Assembly: GCA_044238735.1 (NCBI GenBank)
Contig: JBIICS010000016.1
Coordinates: 1-30,835, forward strand
DNA from: JBIICS01 sp044238735
GTDB taxonomy: Bacteria; Bacteroidota; Bacteroidia; UBA4408
DNA length: 30,835 nt
Direction of reading: 5' to 3'
Shown one piece after another: positions 7,955 to 16,805 of the stretch. Both the position numbers and the translations under genes were made by a program. The number at the start of each line of letters is the position of its first letter. Within the stretch, counting starts at the first letter, position 1. The notes beneath the pieces were generated by a model that worked only from the letters and a program-made list of their open reading frames with translations, searched no databases and was not told the origin of the DNA.

Positions 7955-8997
7955 TTGGCTTTCTTTAAAGTAAACGAAAAAGTAGAGCCTACCCCTTCTG
8001 CGCTTCTTACATTAATTACCTGATTGTGGGCTTCAATAATGTGTTTAACAATGGCTAATCCTAGGCCGGTTCCGCCACTATCGCGTGAACGACTTTTATC
8101 TACTCTGTAGAATCTTTCAAAAAGGCGGGGCAGATGTGTTTGAGCGATACCAATACCATTGTCTTTTACTTCAATTAAAATATTTTCATCCATATCGTAA
8201 AAACGTACAACAGTATCTCCATTGTCTTTACCGTATTTAACAGAGTTAACAACTAGGTTAGTGAGAACTTGTCTTATTCTAGAGCGATCGGCCTTAACCA
8301 CAATGGGCTGATATTCCTGATTAAATCTGAATTTTATTTTTCGATGCGAGGCTAAAAACTCTTGTCCTAAAAAAACTTCGCGAACCAACTGAACAATATC
8401 AAAAGGTTCTACCTCTAATTTTAATTGTCCGGTTTCTAGTTGCGAGATATCTTGCAGATCTTCAACTATGCTAATCATTCGTTCAACACTTCGTTCGGCT
8501 CTTTTTAGGTAATCTATATTAATATTAGGATCTTCTAGTCCGCCATCCAACAAAGTAGAAATATATCCCTGTATATTAAAGATGGGTGTTTTAAGTTCGT
8601 GAGAAACATTCCCTAAAAATTCTCTTCTGTAATTTTCATTTTTCTTTAATTCTTCAATTTCTGCATTGTAATCTTTAGCCCAATTAATAACTTCCTGGTT
8701 TACTTCGCTAATAATATCCTTACCTAGATCAACCGGTTGGTTAGATTTACTTTCTTTTGCTTTTAAACTGTATATGGTTTTATAAATTACTTTTATTCGT
8801 TCGTAAAAAAATTCTTCAATCGTAAATTGAAAAATAAAATAACAAACGATAAAAGCTGTGATTAAAACCAGCGAGGGAACTACTATATTAATTAAGTCGA
8901 AAAAATAATAATTGTAAAATAATACCATGCCTCCCAAAATGGAGGAAACTACCAGCGATACAATAAATGCAATTTTACGAGGAGTTAAATTATTCAC
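7942..8997 (-). CDS. Membrane sensor histidine kinase (PhoR-like, no PAS domain)
   Basis: A 351-aa kinase starting at GTG 8997. Two membrane segments (about residues 8-28 and 38-57) are separated by a very short loop, so there is essentially no periplasmic sensor. A coiled linker follows, then HisKA with phospho-acceptor H133 in NVSHELKTP, the N box QVLTNLVVNSVKYG, and the G boxes DNGIGI and GGTGLGLAIVKHI. No PAS domain is evident, so the membrane segments or a partner protein probably sense the signal. It lies 89 bp downstream of its presumed partner response regulator; a hairpin in that gap may lower kinase expression relative to the regulator. Confidence 0.93.
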   Translation of the reverse strand: MNNLTPRKIAFIVSLVVSSILGGMVLFYNYYFFDLINIVVPSLVLITAFIVCYFIFQFTIEEFFYERIKVIYKTIYSLKAKESKSNQPVDLGKDIISEVNQEVINWAKDYNAEIEELKKNENYRREFLGNVSHELKTPIFNIQGYISTLLDGGLEDPNINIDYLKRAERSVERMISIVEDLQDISQLETGQLKLEVEPFDIVQLVREVFLGQEFLASHRKIKFRFNQEYQPIVVKADRSRIRQVLTNLVVNSVKYGKDNGDTVVRFYDMDENILIEVKDNGIGIAQTHLPRLFERFYRVDKSRSRDSGGTGLGLAIVKHIIEAHNQVINVRSAEGVGSTFSFTLKKAKKTD

Positions 8998-9032
8998 GTT
9001 TTAAAGATAAATGGATATAAATTAAATAAAAA

Positions 9033-9063
9033 AATCCTGAATTTGTTTTAAAAATTCAGGATT
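9033..9063 (-). terminator. Terminator or attenuator between response regulator and kinase
   Basis: A perfect 12-bp stem (9033-9044 with 9052-9063) with a 7-nt loop is followed on the minus strand by seven T's. It lies after the response-regulator stop and before the kinase GTG, so it should at least partly uncouple the kinase from the regulator. Confidence 0.75.
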
Positions 9064-9086
9064 CATTTGCGTTACTTATAAAAGTT

Positions 9087-9779
9087 TTAGAATTCGAATT
9101 TATATCCAACCCCTTTTACGGTTTTAATGTATTGATCGCCAAATTTTTCTCTTAATTTTCGGATGTGAACATCAATGGTTCGGTCTCCTACTACTACTTC
9201 ATCACCCCAAACAGTATTCAGAATTTCATCTCTACCAAATACTTTACCCGGCTTTGAAGCCAGTAAGGCAAATAATTCGAACTCTTTACGTGGTAACGAT
9301 GTTTCTTCCTCTTTAAAAGTAATAATATAGCGTTCGCGGTTAACTTTAAAGTCTCCTAATTCTATTTGGTTTGAGGTTTCGTTGCCACTAATATTGCCCG
9401 ATCTTCTTAGTAATGCATTTATTCTGCTTATTAAAACACGGGGTTTAATGGGTTTATTAATATAATCATCGGCACCCGCATCAAAACCAGCTATTTGTGA
9501 ATAATCCTCATTGCGTGCGGTTAGAAAAGCTACAAGCACATTTTTAAGCCCGTCTATATCTCTAATTTCTCTGCACGTTTCAATACCGTCCATATCAGGC
9601 ATCATCACATCCAGTAAAATTAAGTTTGGTTTTTCTTTCTTTGCAATTTGAATGGCTTCTATGCCATTAGAGGCGGAATACACCTGATAACCTTCTTTCT
9701 TTAGATTGTATCCTACAAATTCCAGAATATCGGGTTCATCATCAACCAGCAAAATTTTTGTACTTCCATTTGAACTCAT
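9087..9779 (-). CDS. OmpR/PhoB-family response regulator
   Basis: A 230-aa two-domain regulator. The receiver domain has the acidic pair D13-D14, phospho-acceptor D57 (LLDVMMPD), switch threonine in FLTARN and the lysine in INKPIKP. The C-terminal winged helix has the typical PRKEFELFALLASKPGKVF start and the recognition region VVGDRTIDVHIRKLREK. After phosphorylation by the downstream kinase it would bind DNA as a dimer. The product resembles the PhoB/RprY type, but the regulon cannot be read from this window. Confidence 0.95.
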   Translation of the reverse strand: MSSNGSTKILLVDDEPDILEFVGYNLKKEGYQVYSASNGIEAIQIAKKEKPNLILLDVMMPDMDGIETCREIRDIDGLKNVLVAFLTARNEDYSQIAGFDAGADDYINKPIKPRVLISRINALLRRSGNISGNETSNQIELGDFKVNRERYIITFKEEETSLPRKEFELFALLASKPGKVFGRDEILNTVWGDEVVVGDRTIDVHIRKLREKFGDQYIKTVKGVGYKFEF

Positions 9780-9802
9780 GCAGTTCTCTTATTTATTGGA
9801 TT

Positions 9803-9828
9803 CAAATTTAGTCTTTTTAATCTGCCAA
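9803..9828 (-). promoter_or_regulatory. Promoter of the response regulator gene
   Basis: Minus-strand TAAATTTG (9810-9803) matches TAnnTTTG. A TTG at 9828-9826 lies 15 bp further up, slightly closer than usual. The leader to the ATG at 9779 would be about 17 nt. Confidence 0.5.
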
Positions 9829-9861
9829 CTGTTTAATTTAATGTTAATCTAATATTAACTA

Positions 9862-10596
9862 TTAATCCAATTTTTTTATTAAGTCGTCTTCCGGTAGGCG
9901 AATTCTTTCGTTGTAAATTCCTTCGGGCAGGCGTTTTCCGCAGGTTATAACCATATTAATTTCGGCACGGCGCGGCAATTTCAGGTATTTTTTAAGGCGT
10001 TTACTGTCAAATCCTTCAACCGGACAAGTATCATGTTCTTCGGCTACCATGCTTAACATAAAGGTTTGAGCGGCTAACGCAGCGCTTTTATGAATAACCA
10101 CTCTTATATCTTCCTTGCTTACTTCTCTAACAATGGGTCTATATAATCCGGTAGTAAAAACGATTAATTTCCTTAACGCTCCGGTTAATCCGAACGGGTC
10201 GTTAAAGTAAAGAAATGGCATTAGTTTTTTGTAATAGTTTAGTGTGCTTCGGCCATTTAAACTTTGCCTGTTGGGGTTTAATTGAGCAATGGTATTATAA
10301 TTAAATTGAGCTCTGTTTCTCCATAAATCGGGGCGGGCAACAACTATAACAAATTCGCGTGCAGTTCTGCTGGTGTTTTGGTTTAAGCAATACTCGTTTA
10401 TAATTTTTTTTGCTGCTTTGTTGTCATCTGTAATTCTGTATAGTTCGTATAGCTGCATATTGCTGCTACTTGGAGCCAGTATGGCTCTTTTAAGTGATTG
10501 TGTTACGCTATTAGGATTAAAATCATTTGGATCGAAGATTCTTACGGCGCGTCTGTAATTAACAATTTCCTCAAATTCTTTGGAGTAATTCATCAT
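9862..10596 (-). CDS. Nitroreductase-family flavoprotein
   Basis: A 244-aa protein opening with FEEIVNYRRAVRIFDP, the N-terminal signature of FMN-dependent nitroreductases, where RR binds the FMN phosphate. APSSSNMQLYELYRI and a later AALAAQTFMLSM helix also fit the fold. The C-terminal PRRAEINMVITCGKR corresponds to the flavin-binding end. These enzymes reduce quinones, nitro compounds or enones with NAD(P)H in the cytoplasm. The spacing between the blocks is longer than in short family members, so it may be a specialised subgroup. No operon partner is evident. Confidence 0.85.
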   Translation of the reverse strand: MMNYSKEFEEIVNYRRAVRIFDPNDFNPNSVTQSLKRAILAPSSSNMQLYELYRITDDNKAAKKIINEYCLNQNTSRTAREFVIVVARPDLWRNRAQFNYNTIAQLNPNRQSLNGRSTLNYYKKLMPFLYFNDPFGLTGALRKLIVFTTGLYRPIVREVSKEDIRVVIHKSAALAAQTFMLSMVAEEHDTCPVEGFDSKRLKKYLKLPRRAEINMVITCGKRLPEGIYNERIRLPEDDLIKKLD

Positions 10597-10658
10597 AATT
10601 AATAAGGAATGCTAAATTAACGTATAATTTTGATCTATACGCCAAGAGAGGGGAGATC

Positions 10659-10714
10659 GGAGTTATTTCAAAAAGAAAATTTCATAATTATAAGAAACCT
10701 TTTAAAATAACTCC
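10659..10714. repeat. Long imperfect inverted repeat
   Basis: ggagttattt (10659-10668) and aaataactcc (10705-10714) pair perfectly. After one mismatch four further A-T pairs extend the stem. It lies in the 149-bp gap between the reductase 3' end and the nitroreductase start. No T run follows on the minus strand, so it is not a standard terminator. Confidence 0.5.
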
Positions 10715-10745
10715 ACGAAAAAAGAAATTGATAAGCGAAAAATGT

Positions 10746-11492
10746 TTAATAAACGTGTTGTCCGCCGTTAATTGAATAATTGGCCCCGGTTATATAAGAA
10801 GAATTTTCGGAAGCCAGGAATGAAACCAAAAAAGCTACTTCATCTGTACCGCCAAGTCTTCCCATTGGAATTTGTGCAACAATTTGATCTCTTACCTTTT
10901 CAGGTACAGCCATTACCATGTCGGTCCCAATATATCCGGGAGATATAGTGTTTACAGTTATGCCGTATTTAGCTACTTCCATGGCAAGCGATTTGGTAAA
11001 ACCATGCATGCCAGCTTTTGCGGCAGAATAATTAGTTTGCCCGAACTGTCCGCGTTGCCCGTTAACCGAGGATATATTTATAATACGCCCGAATTTCCTG
11101 TCAATCATGCCGTTTATAACATTGCGGGTACAATTAAAAACGCTATTTAAATTAGAATTAATTACATCGTGCCAATCGTCTACACTCATTTTGGCTAAAC
11201 GGCCATCGCGAGTGATTCCGGCGTTATTTACAAGCGTATCTATCGGACCTATTTCATTTTCAATTCGCTCAATCATTCGCTTAACGCTTTCAAATTGGGT
11301 TACATCGGCTTCGAAGAGTTCAATCTTATATCCATCGCTTAAAAGACTTTTTTGCCAGGCATCGGCTTTGTTTTTATCGCGGTAATTACCCACAACGTGA
11401 AAACCTTCATTAAATAATTTTTTGCACATGGCAGTGCCTAACCCTCCTGTGGCGCCGGTAACTAATACAACGCGTTTGTTTAATTTGTCCAT
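10746..11492 (-). CDS. phbB: Acetoacetyl-CoA reductase (PhbB-like short-chain dehydrogenase)
   Basis: A 248-aa classical SDR. The Rossmann motif TGATGGLG is at 12-19, NNAG at 89-92, and the catalytic set is N114, S142, Y155 and K159. The segment NGQRGQFGQTNYSAAKAG and SPGYIGTDMV are typical of NADPH acetoacetyl-CoA reductases (PhaB/PhbB) rather than FabG. The reaction would make (R)-3-hydroxybutyryl-CoA for polyhydroxybutyrate or related pathways. No thiolase or PHA synthase gene is nearby, so pathway membership is not shown by context. A FabG role is the main alternative. Confidence 0.88.
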   Translation of the reverse strand: MDKLNKRVVLVTGATGGLGTAMCKKLFNEGFHVVGNYRDKNKADAWQKSLLSDGYKIELFEADVTQFESVKRMIERIENEIGPIDTLVNNAGITRDGRLAKMSVDDWHDVINSNLNSVFNCTRNVINGMIDRKFGRIINISSVNGQRGQFGQTNYSAAKAGMHGFTKSLAMEVAKYGITVNTISPGYIGTDMVMAVPEKVRDQIVAQIPMGRLGGTDEVAFLVSFLASENSSYITGANYSINGGQHVY

Positions 11493-11512
11493 TTTACTTT
11501 TTTTATAAGAGT

Positions 11513-11536
11513 TATAACGAAAATGATGTCGTTATA
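11513..11536. promoter_or_regulatory. Inverted repeat upstream of the acetoacetyl-CoA reductase
   Basis: tataacga (11513-11520) and tcgttata (11529-11536) form a perfect 8-bp dyad with an 8-bp spacer, 21-44 bp upstream of the reductase start codon. This is a reasonable position for an operator or leader hairpin. The binding factor is unknown. Confidence 0.4.
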
Positions 11537-11744
11537 GTAAATATATGAAAAGTAAAAATCATTTCGTAAATTAATTAAAGAAAAATTCTGTGTAATGCTA
11601 TTTGGTATTTAATATTCTATGCTCTTCAATTGGCTAAAGTTGGCCTTCTAAGTAATTGGATTCGTGAGTAATTAGATTTTCCTTTAGCGTTTAAAACTGT
11701 TAATGAAATCTTGAACTAACTAATTCTTTTAATAAACGGCTGAT

Positions 11745-14700
11745 TTATTCGATGCTAAATCGGAATGTTTTTTGAATATGCTCATCATAATATTTAGCAA
11801 AATAAATTCCCTTTGAAAGTTTGCTTAAGTCAGCTTCAAATTCTGGTGTTTCAGCTAAGAATTGTGCTGTAATTCTTCCGCTTATATCTAATATAATTAT
11901 AGTGTTATTTATTTTATCTTCAATATGGTGTAAATAGAGCCTATTATTAAAGAAGTTAATTTTTGTATGTATTCTTATATATTCATGATTTACCTTTCTG
12001 ATTTCTGAATATTCATACTTTCCATCATAGTCCTGTTGCTTTAAGCGATAATAGTTAATTCCATTAGTTGGTGAATAATCTGTAAAAAAGTATTCTTGTT
12101 TTTTATTACTCGTTCCATTTCCAATTACCTTTCCAATGGTTTCAAAATATTCACCATCAGTACTTCTTTCTATATTAAAGTGATCATTATTTAGTTCGCT
12201 TTCAGTTAGCCAGTTAAGAAGACTTTGATTATTTATTTTAACAGCGTTAAAATAGCTTAAATTTACGGGTAAAGGACTACCGCTGAAAACACGGGCTCTT
12301 GCAATTCCGAATTTTGAGAAAGTGGTAAATCCCGATTTTTGAGCATATCCATTACCGCTGCTTGTAATTCTTCCTGGGAGTCCAGCGTTTGGTAAATTAA
12401 TTAATAAATCAGAATTAAAAGCATCCCAGTCGGCGAATGTTGTAGAATTATCATTTCGTTTAACTACAGCAAAGCGATTATCGTCGGTAACCGATAAACC
12501 TGTATTGGCAACATATAAATTTACACCATAATTTCCTGCGCTGGGTTGAGCATTTGGTGTTAGGGTCCATTCGGCATTAGATATAAAATCACTAAGTGGG
12601 GTTCCAAACTGTATAGCTTTGCTTAGCGTATCAAGTTTAGAATCATGTTCGTTCCCACTTTCGGTAAAGCTTCTAACACTTCCATCTATGTAACTAATGC
12701 CGGTTAAATTGTTATTTATTAGTTCACACTTTTTAAAGTTAGAACCCAATACTCCATCACCCAGAGGAAAATTATACGTGGAGGTATTACTTGTAAGATG
12801 CCTTCTTAAGTTGCCAAAAATAAAGCTTGCCGATCCTGTTAAGTGCACTAAATTTGCAGCTGTTGCGGAGCTTAAAATTAGTTTGTTAGCGCCAGTTGAA
12901 ATAACCCCGTCAGTTAATGTAAGAGTGTTTGTAACGGTTTGATCATTGTTAATTATAATTCCTGCAGTTGATGTGTTGGCAATTACCAGATTATAAAATG
13001 AATTAACTCCTGAAATATTTTGTGATAAGTTTCCTCTTAATCGCACAATTCCGTTAGATTGAGTTAAAGTTCCGTTATTAGTCCAGTTCCCTTTTACAGT
13101 TAGTATTGAAGCATTATTATTTAGAGTAAGAGTACCTACGCCATTTGTATTATTAATAGTTAGATTATTGCAAAAGGCGCCGTTGGGATGGTTAACATCA
13201 TTAATACCGATTACCGGGTCATTTGTTTCATTTTCAATCATTACGTTAGTGGTAGAATCCGGTACCGTTAAATTATCCCAGTTTGAGCAGAGATACCAAT
13301 CAGTGCTTGTAGAACCTGCCCATAGACCTTTTACCGTAGCGCTGGTTATTGTAAAAGTTTGAGAGCAAACATTCGTGGTAATGTTATCAATATTTTCGGT
13401 TACTGCTCCGTTTCCGTTTGTCCAGTTAGCTGCATCGTTTATAATTTCCACAGTTAAATCGTGTTGTGTACCAGTATGTAAGGCGCTTGATTTATAGTAG
13501 CCAAAAAAGGCAGTTGAGGATGTACCCTTATTAATTCCAACGCATTCGATGTTTGGATGATATCGAGACACTCTTGATCCACCGGCATTTCCGGCCAAGC
13601 TGATGGGTTGAAAGGAACCTCTTGTTTGTATACCACCAAAAATGGTTCCTGAAAAAGTTCTGTATTTATCTCCTGCACCATCTGTAAACACTGTTGAAAA
13701 AATACCCTGCATTAAAAAAATGGCATCCGGAGCAGTTGATGCAAATTGTACAAAATTACCACCATCATTTATGAAATCATTCGAAGTTGTTCCTCCTACT
13801 TTTATTTCTCCTACACTTCCCGCATCGTTCAGGTAAATACATATTACTGAACCTTTACTTAATGTAGTTACTCCATTATAGGTAATGGTTAAATAGGGCG
13901 GATTATTAGTGAGATTGCCATTTCCATTATACCATCTGTCTTGAATTTGGTTTGCTGAAGCCTTCCAATCATAAACCATATTGGCAAGTATGAAGCTGGT
14001 GCCGGGTTGTAAATCTACCATATTTAAAATGGAAATAATATCATCACCATTAATGCCGTTTGCATTTCGGTCTGATTCGAAGGTATCAAAACCCACTATC
14101 ATCAAATCGCCCGGCGAGAGAGTGGTACTTGGAATTATATTGAAAGAGTTACTAACCACCGAATTTAAACCACTAGCACTTGCTATTAACTGAGATCCAT
14201 TGCTGGTAGCAATGTGCACAATATTAAATGTAGCAATTCCCGAAACGGCAGGTGCGGTATCCGGGGAGGCATTTAATGTGCCTGATGATGTTATGAATAC
14301 ATTTGAATTAAAATCACGATCTAAATTACCACAGGCATCTATTGCTTTAACCGATACCTGCGGACTCATTATGCTTCCATTTCCAGTATTGCTAGGTTGT
14401 TGAATAAAGGAGAGTGCTGTTGCTACTATACTCAAAACGTTATTCCCATTTCCCGAGTTAATTGATGGGAAATTAGTAAAAGTTGAAGAGGCTCCTGTTG
14501 TATTTATGTTAGTATTCGAAATTTGAAAAACAAAATCATCACCATCTAAATTACTTCCTGCATTTCCAATAGGACATTTAACAGACATTCTAACTGTTAA
14601 AGTTTTGGTGGCATTATCATTTACATTTATGTTTAATCCTGTAAATTGAATCGTATTTGAGCTTACTGTACCATTGGCTATATTGTTAATTCCATCAAAA

Positions 14701-16253
14701 AGTGCTATACTGTTTATTGCATCATTCCAGGTGTTTATAGCGTTTCCGGCTTCTTGTGAAAATGTTATAGAAGACACTATAGTGGGCAGTGCATCTGCAT
14801 CTCCTGCAGTACCCCCATCTCTTATGGTAAATTGCCAAACCTGAATGCCTCCAGCGCCAGTTAGCGGACCCGCATCATTAATTAATGATGAGATTGATAA
14901 ACTGGTTCCGCCACCGGATACAACATCTGACAAATTAGAGGTGGCGGTATTGGTAGTAAAGCTGATACTATTAGGAGAGACAGCTAAATAACATTTCGTT
15001 GTATTGTTATATTCGTAAATATTAACAAAATAAGTGGTATTAGCACTTAAATTGGTGATGTTAACACTTGTTCCGGAACCAGCAAATATGGTCTTTTCGC
15101 CCGTAAGAAAACCGGTACCATTAGTTGCTAATGTAAAGTTAGAGTTGGCAGAATAGGTAGTGCCATTTACCGGCCCCCCCGAAATACCTGCTGACGCTTT
15201 AATAATTACCAATCGACTATCGCCACTGCCTGCATTAAACGAGATAGTTGCTGTATTGGTTGAAATAGATGACGCATTTCCGCCCGTGGCTTGTGTTACG
15301 GGTGTATTACATAAAGTGGTAGCATTTCCGGTTAGTTCGGTTAGATTATAACAAGTACCGGATGTGTTGTATTCATAAATTGCAAAGTGATAAGTGGTGT
15401 TCGGATTTAAGCCGGTAACATTAACTGATGTGCCTGTACCCTGATAAATTACAAAATTGCCACTGCCCATCTGAGAGCCACTTCCAAAGTTTGCATTTGC
15501 GGTGTAACTTGTTCCGCTCGCCGGATCAGCATTTACAGCTCCTCCCAATCTGGCCAGAACAATTACACCCCCATCTCCGTTGCCCCTTAACCAGTTTGCA
15601 GTTAAAGCATTTGTGTTTAGGTTTGTTGTAGAAAATGAGCTAGATTGATTAGAAGGGGCGGCACATAGAGTATTGGTTGTAAGGGTAAAGGAGGTGTTAT
15701 TGTTAATCCTGCATGTTGTTGTAGATGCTGACAGATTATTGGGAATAAAAAATATATTTAAGGTCTGACTGGCGCCAACACTTATTGGTGTCGCCGGTGT
15801 GATTGTATAGGAAGCACTAATGGTTGTTGGAGTAAAAGAACCAATAGATATCTTTACACCACCCCCTATGCTGTATTGAACATCTACTGAATTTCCCCCA
15901 ATCGCTGCACTTACCTGGGAAACAACGGTAATACTTGAAAGTGTAAAGCTAACTGTTGCATTACTTGATATGTCCACGGTATACCATTTGCTGTTAGTAA
16001 TCGATGAAGCTAATGTCGTATTAAAACCACTTCCGTTTATACCGGTTGTTGCTGAGGCACATGTAACACCAGCCCCTCTTGATAGCTGTGAGAAGGATAA
16101 ACCAGGTATTGAAGGTGAAATTGTGGCTGTAGGAATTGCCGGACAAGTTATGGATCCCATTCCTGAATAAGTAACTGTAGTTTGCGATTTAGCAATTAGG
16201 GAAATGCATAGAACAGTAGTAAAAATCAAGTAGTTAATGAATTTAGCTCTCAT
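11745..16253 (-). CDS. Large T9SS-exported multidomain surface protein (type A sorting domain)
   Basis: A 1502-aa protein with a signal peptide of about 23 residues. Two fibronectin-III-like units start near residues 196 and 313 and share the pattern TSVNVTGLNPNTTYHFAIYEYN. A beta-rich block follows (437-605), then an Ig-like unit opening FIQQPSN (610-705), and a segment from about 709 with an LSPGDLMIVGF motif. At about 960-1140 there is a beta-helix-like region beginning with SNWDNLTVPDSTTNV. The C-terminus from about 1330 has the Bacteroidota set LLNWLTESELNNDHFNIERS, YYRLKQQDYDG and the final T9SS sorting domain. It should be secreted and anchored on the surface; substrate or adhesive role is unknown. 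It is divergent from the other giant cargo gene and shares its leader. Confidence 0.85.
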   Translation of the reverse strand: MRAKFINYLIFTTVLCISLIAKSQTTVTYSGMGSITCPAIPTATISPSIPGLSFSQLSRGAGVTCASATTGINGSGFNTTLASSITNSKWYTVDISSNATVSFTLSSITVVSQVSAAIGGNSVDVQYSIGGGVKISIGSFTPTTISASYTITPATPISVGASQTLNIFFIPNNLSASTTTCRINNNTSFTLTTNTLCAAPSNQSSSFSTTNLNTNALTANWLRGNGDGGVIVLARLGGAVNADPASGTSYTANANFGSGSQMGSGNFVIYQGTGTSVNVTGLNPNTTYHFAIYEYNTSGTCYNLTELTGNATTLCNTPVTQATGGNASSISTNTATISFNAGSGDSRLVIIKASAGISGGPVNGTTYSANSNFTLATNGTGFLTGEKTIFAGSGTSVNITNLSANTTYFVNIYEYNNTTKCYLAVSPNSISFTTNTATSNLSDVVSGGGTSLSISSLINDAGPLTGAGGIQVWQFTIRDGGTAGDADALPTIVSSITFSQEAGNAINTWNDAINSIALFDGINNIANGTVSSNTIQFTGLNINVNDNATKTLTVRMSVKCPIGNAGSNLDGDDFVFQISNTNINTTGASSTFTNFPSINSGNGNNVLSIVATALSFIQQPSNTGNGSIMSPQVSVKAIDACGNLDRDFNSNVFITSSGTLNASPDTAPAVSGIATFNIVHIATSNGSQLIASASGLNSVVSNSFNIIPSTTLSPGDLMIVGFDTFESDRNANGINGDDIISILNMVDLQPGTSFILANMVYDWKASANQIQDRWYNGNGNLTNNPPYLTITYNGVTTLSKGSVICIYLNDAGSVGEIKVGGTTSNDFINDGGNFVQFASTAPDAIFLMQGIFSTVFTDGAGDKYRTFSGTIFGGIQTRGSFQPISLAGNAGGSRVSRYHPNIECVGINKGTSSTAFFGYYKSSALHTGTQHDLTVEIINDAANWTNGNGAVTENIDNITTNVCSQTFTITSATVKGLWAGSTSTDWYLCSNWDNLTVPDSTTNVMIENETNDPVIGINDVNHPNGAFCNNLTINNTNGVGTLTLNNNASILTVKGNWTNNGTLTQSNGIVRLRGNLSQNISGVNSFYNLVIANTSTAGIIINNDQTVTNTLTLTDGVISTGANKLILSSATAANLVHLTGSASFIFGNLRRHLTSNTSTYNFPLGDGVLGSNFKKCELINNNLTGISYIDGSVRSFTESGNEHDSKLDTLSKAIQFGTPLSDFISNAEWTLTPNAQPSAGNYGVNLYVANTGLSVTDDNRFAVVKRNDNSTTFADWDAFNSDLLINLPNAGLPGRITSSGNGYAQKSGFTTFSKFGIARARVFSGSPLPVNLSYFNAVKINNQSLLNWLTESELNNDHFNIERSTDGEYFETIGKVIGNGTSNKKQEYFFTDYSPTNGINYYRLKQQDYDGKYEYSEIRKVNHEYIRIHTKINFFNNRLYLHHIEDKINNTIIILDISGRITAQFLAETPEFEADLSKLSKGIYFAKYYDEHIQKTFRFSIE

Positions 16254-16275
16254 AATAATAAATATTTATTTTCAT

Positions 16276-16325
16276 GAAGCCGGTTCAGCAACCCGATTGG
16301 ACCTGAAAGGATGTTCAACTTCTTC
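16276..16325 (-). promoter_or_regulatory. Structured leader of the 1502-aa cargo gene (leader 1)
   Basis: The minus strand from 16325 can fold with an outer helix GAAGTTG (16322-16316) with CGGCTTC (16282-16276) and an inner helix TTCAG (16307-16303) with CTGAA (16288-16284). The 5' arm continues GAACATCCT...CAGG, nearly the same as leader 2 of the opposite gene. The ATG follows 22 nt after the outer helix. A TATTTTTG -7 box just upstream would start transcription right at the helix. Confidence 0.6.
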
Positions 16326-16329
16326 AGTA

Positions 16330-16337
16330 CAAAAATA
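16330..16337 (-). promoter_or_regulatory. -7 box for the 1502-aa cargo gene
   Basis: Minus-strand TATTTTTG (16337-16330) is an exact TAnnTTTG match. Transcription would begin near 16324, giving a leader of about 71 nt. No clear TTG at -33 was found. The rest of the 552-bp divergent gap (about 16341-16713) is AT-rich, with a small dyad atacta/tagtat at 16568-16584 and nothing else I recognise. Confidence 0.5.
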
Positions 16338-16734
16338 ATGTACAATTGTTACGTCACTTAAAGCTTAAGTTTATTTTTGGGTTAAACAATTTAAAAGTTT
16401 ATTCCTCTAAAATAAATTTAAATCTCAAATAAATAATTATAATGAGATTATGCTTCTAGTTACAACACGAAAATAAACGTTGAAAATGTATTTAATTTTA
16501 ATTTATAGTTGTATTGTTGTAAACTTAATTTAAACTAGTTATAAGTCATTTTTGTATTTAACTATTAATACTATTCATTAGTATATAGATTATGGTTATT
16601 CGTTTTTTTACAGTTTAAAACATACTATTTGGTGGGTTATTTTTATTTTATTTGAACACGTACAATTCTAACATATTTAATAATGCCTTAATAAGAATGA
16701 AACTTCTCTTTTATAACTTAGTATTCACTATTTA

Positions 16735-16782
16735 GAAGTGAACACCCTACAGGAGTAGAAGTCTACCGTCCAAAACCGCTTC
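16735..16782 (+). promoter_or_regulatory. Structured leader of the 1708-aa cargo gene (leader 2)
   Basis: Outer helix GAAGTG (16735-16740) with CGCTTC (16777-16782), and inner helix GTAG (16755-16758) with CTAC (16763-16766) extended by GG/CC. The sequence GAACACCCT..CAGG after the 5' arm matches leader 1. The outer helix is one pair shorter than in leader 1, with both strands changed. The ATG lies 23 nt after the helix. A degenerate -7 box TAACTTAG is at 16714-16721. Confidence 0.6.
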
Positions 16783-16805
16783 CTTACAACTAAAAGTTAC
16801 GTATA

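Noticed and set aside
12697..16170. Several plus-strand frames of 63-81 codons opposite the 1502-aa cargo gene.
   Set aside because: They are antisense to a continuous gene with recognisable domains and sorting signal, and have no domain or context of their own.
16316..16327. CTGAAGA at the start of leader 1, reminiscent of a hammerhead ribozyme core.
   Set aside because: The matching GAAA and cleavage-site elements are absent, and leader 2 lacks the motif.
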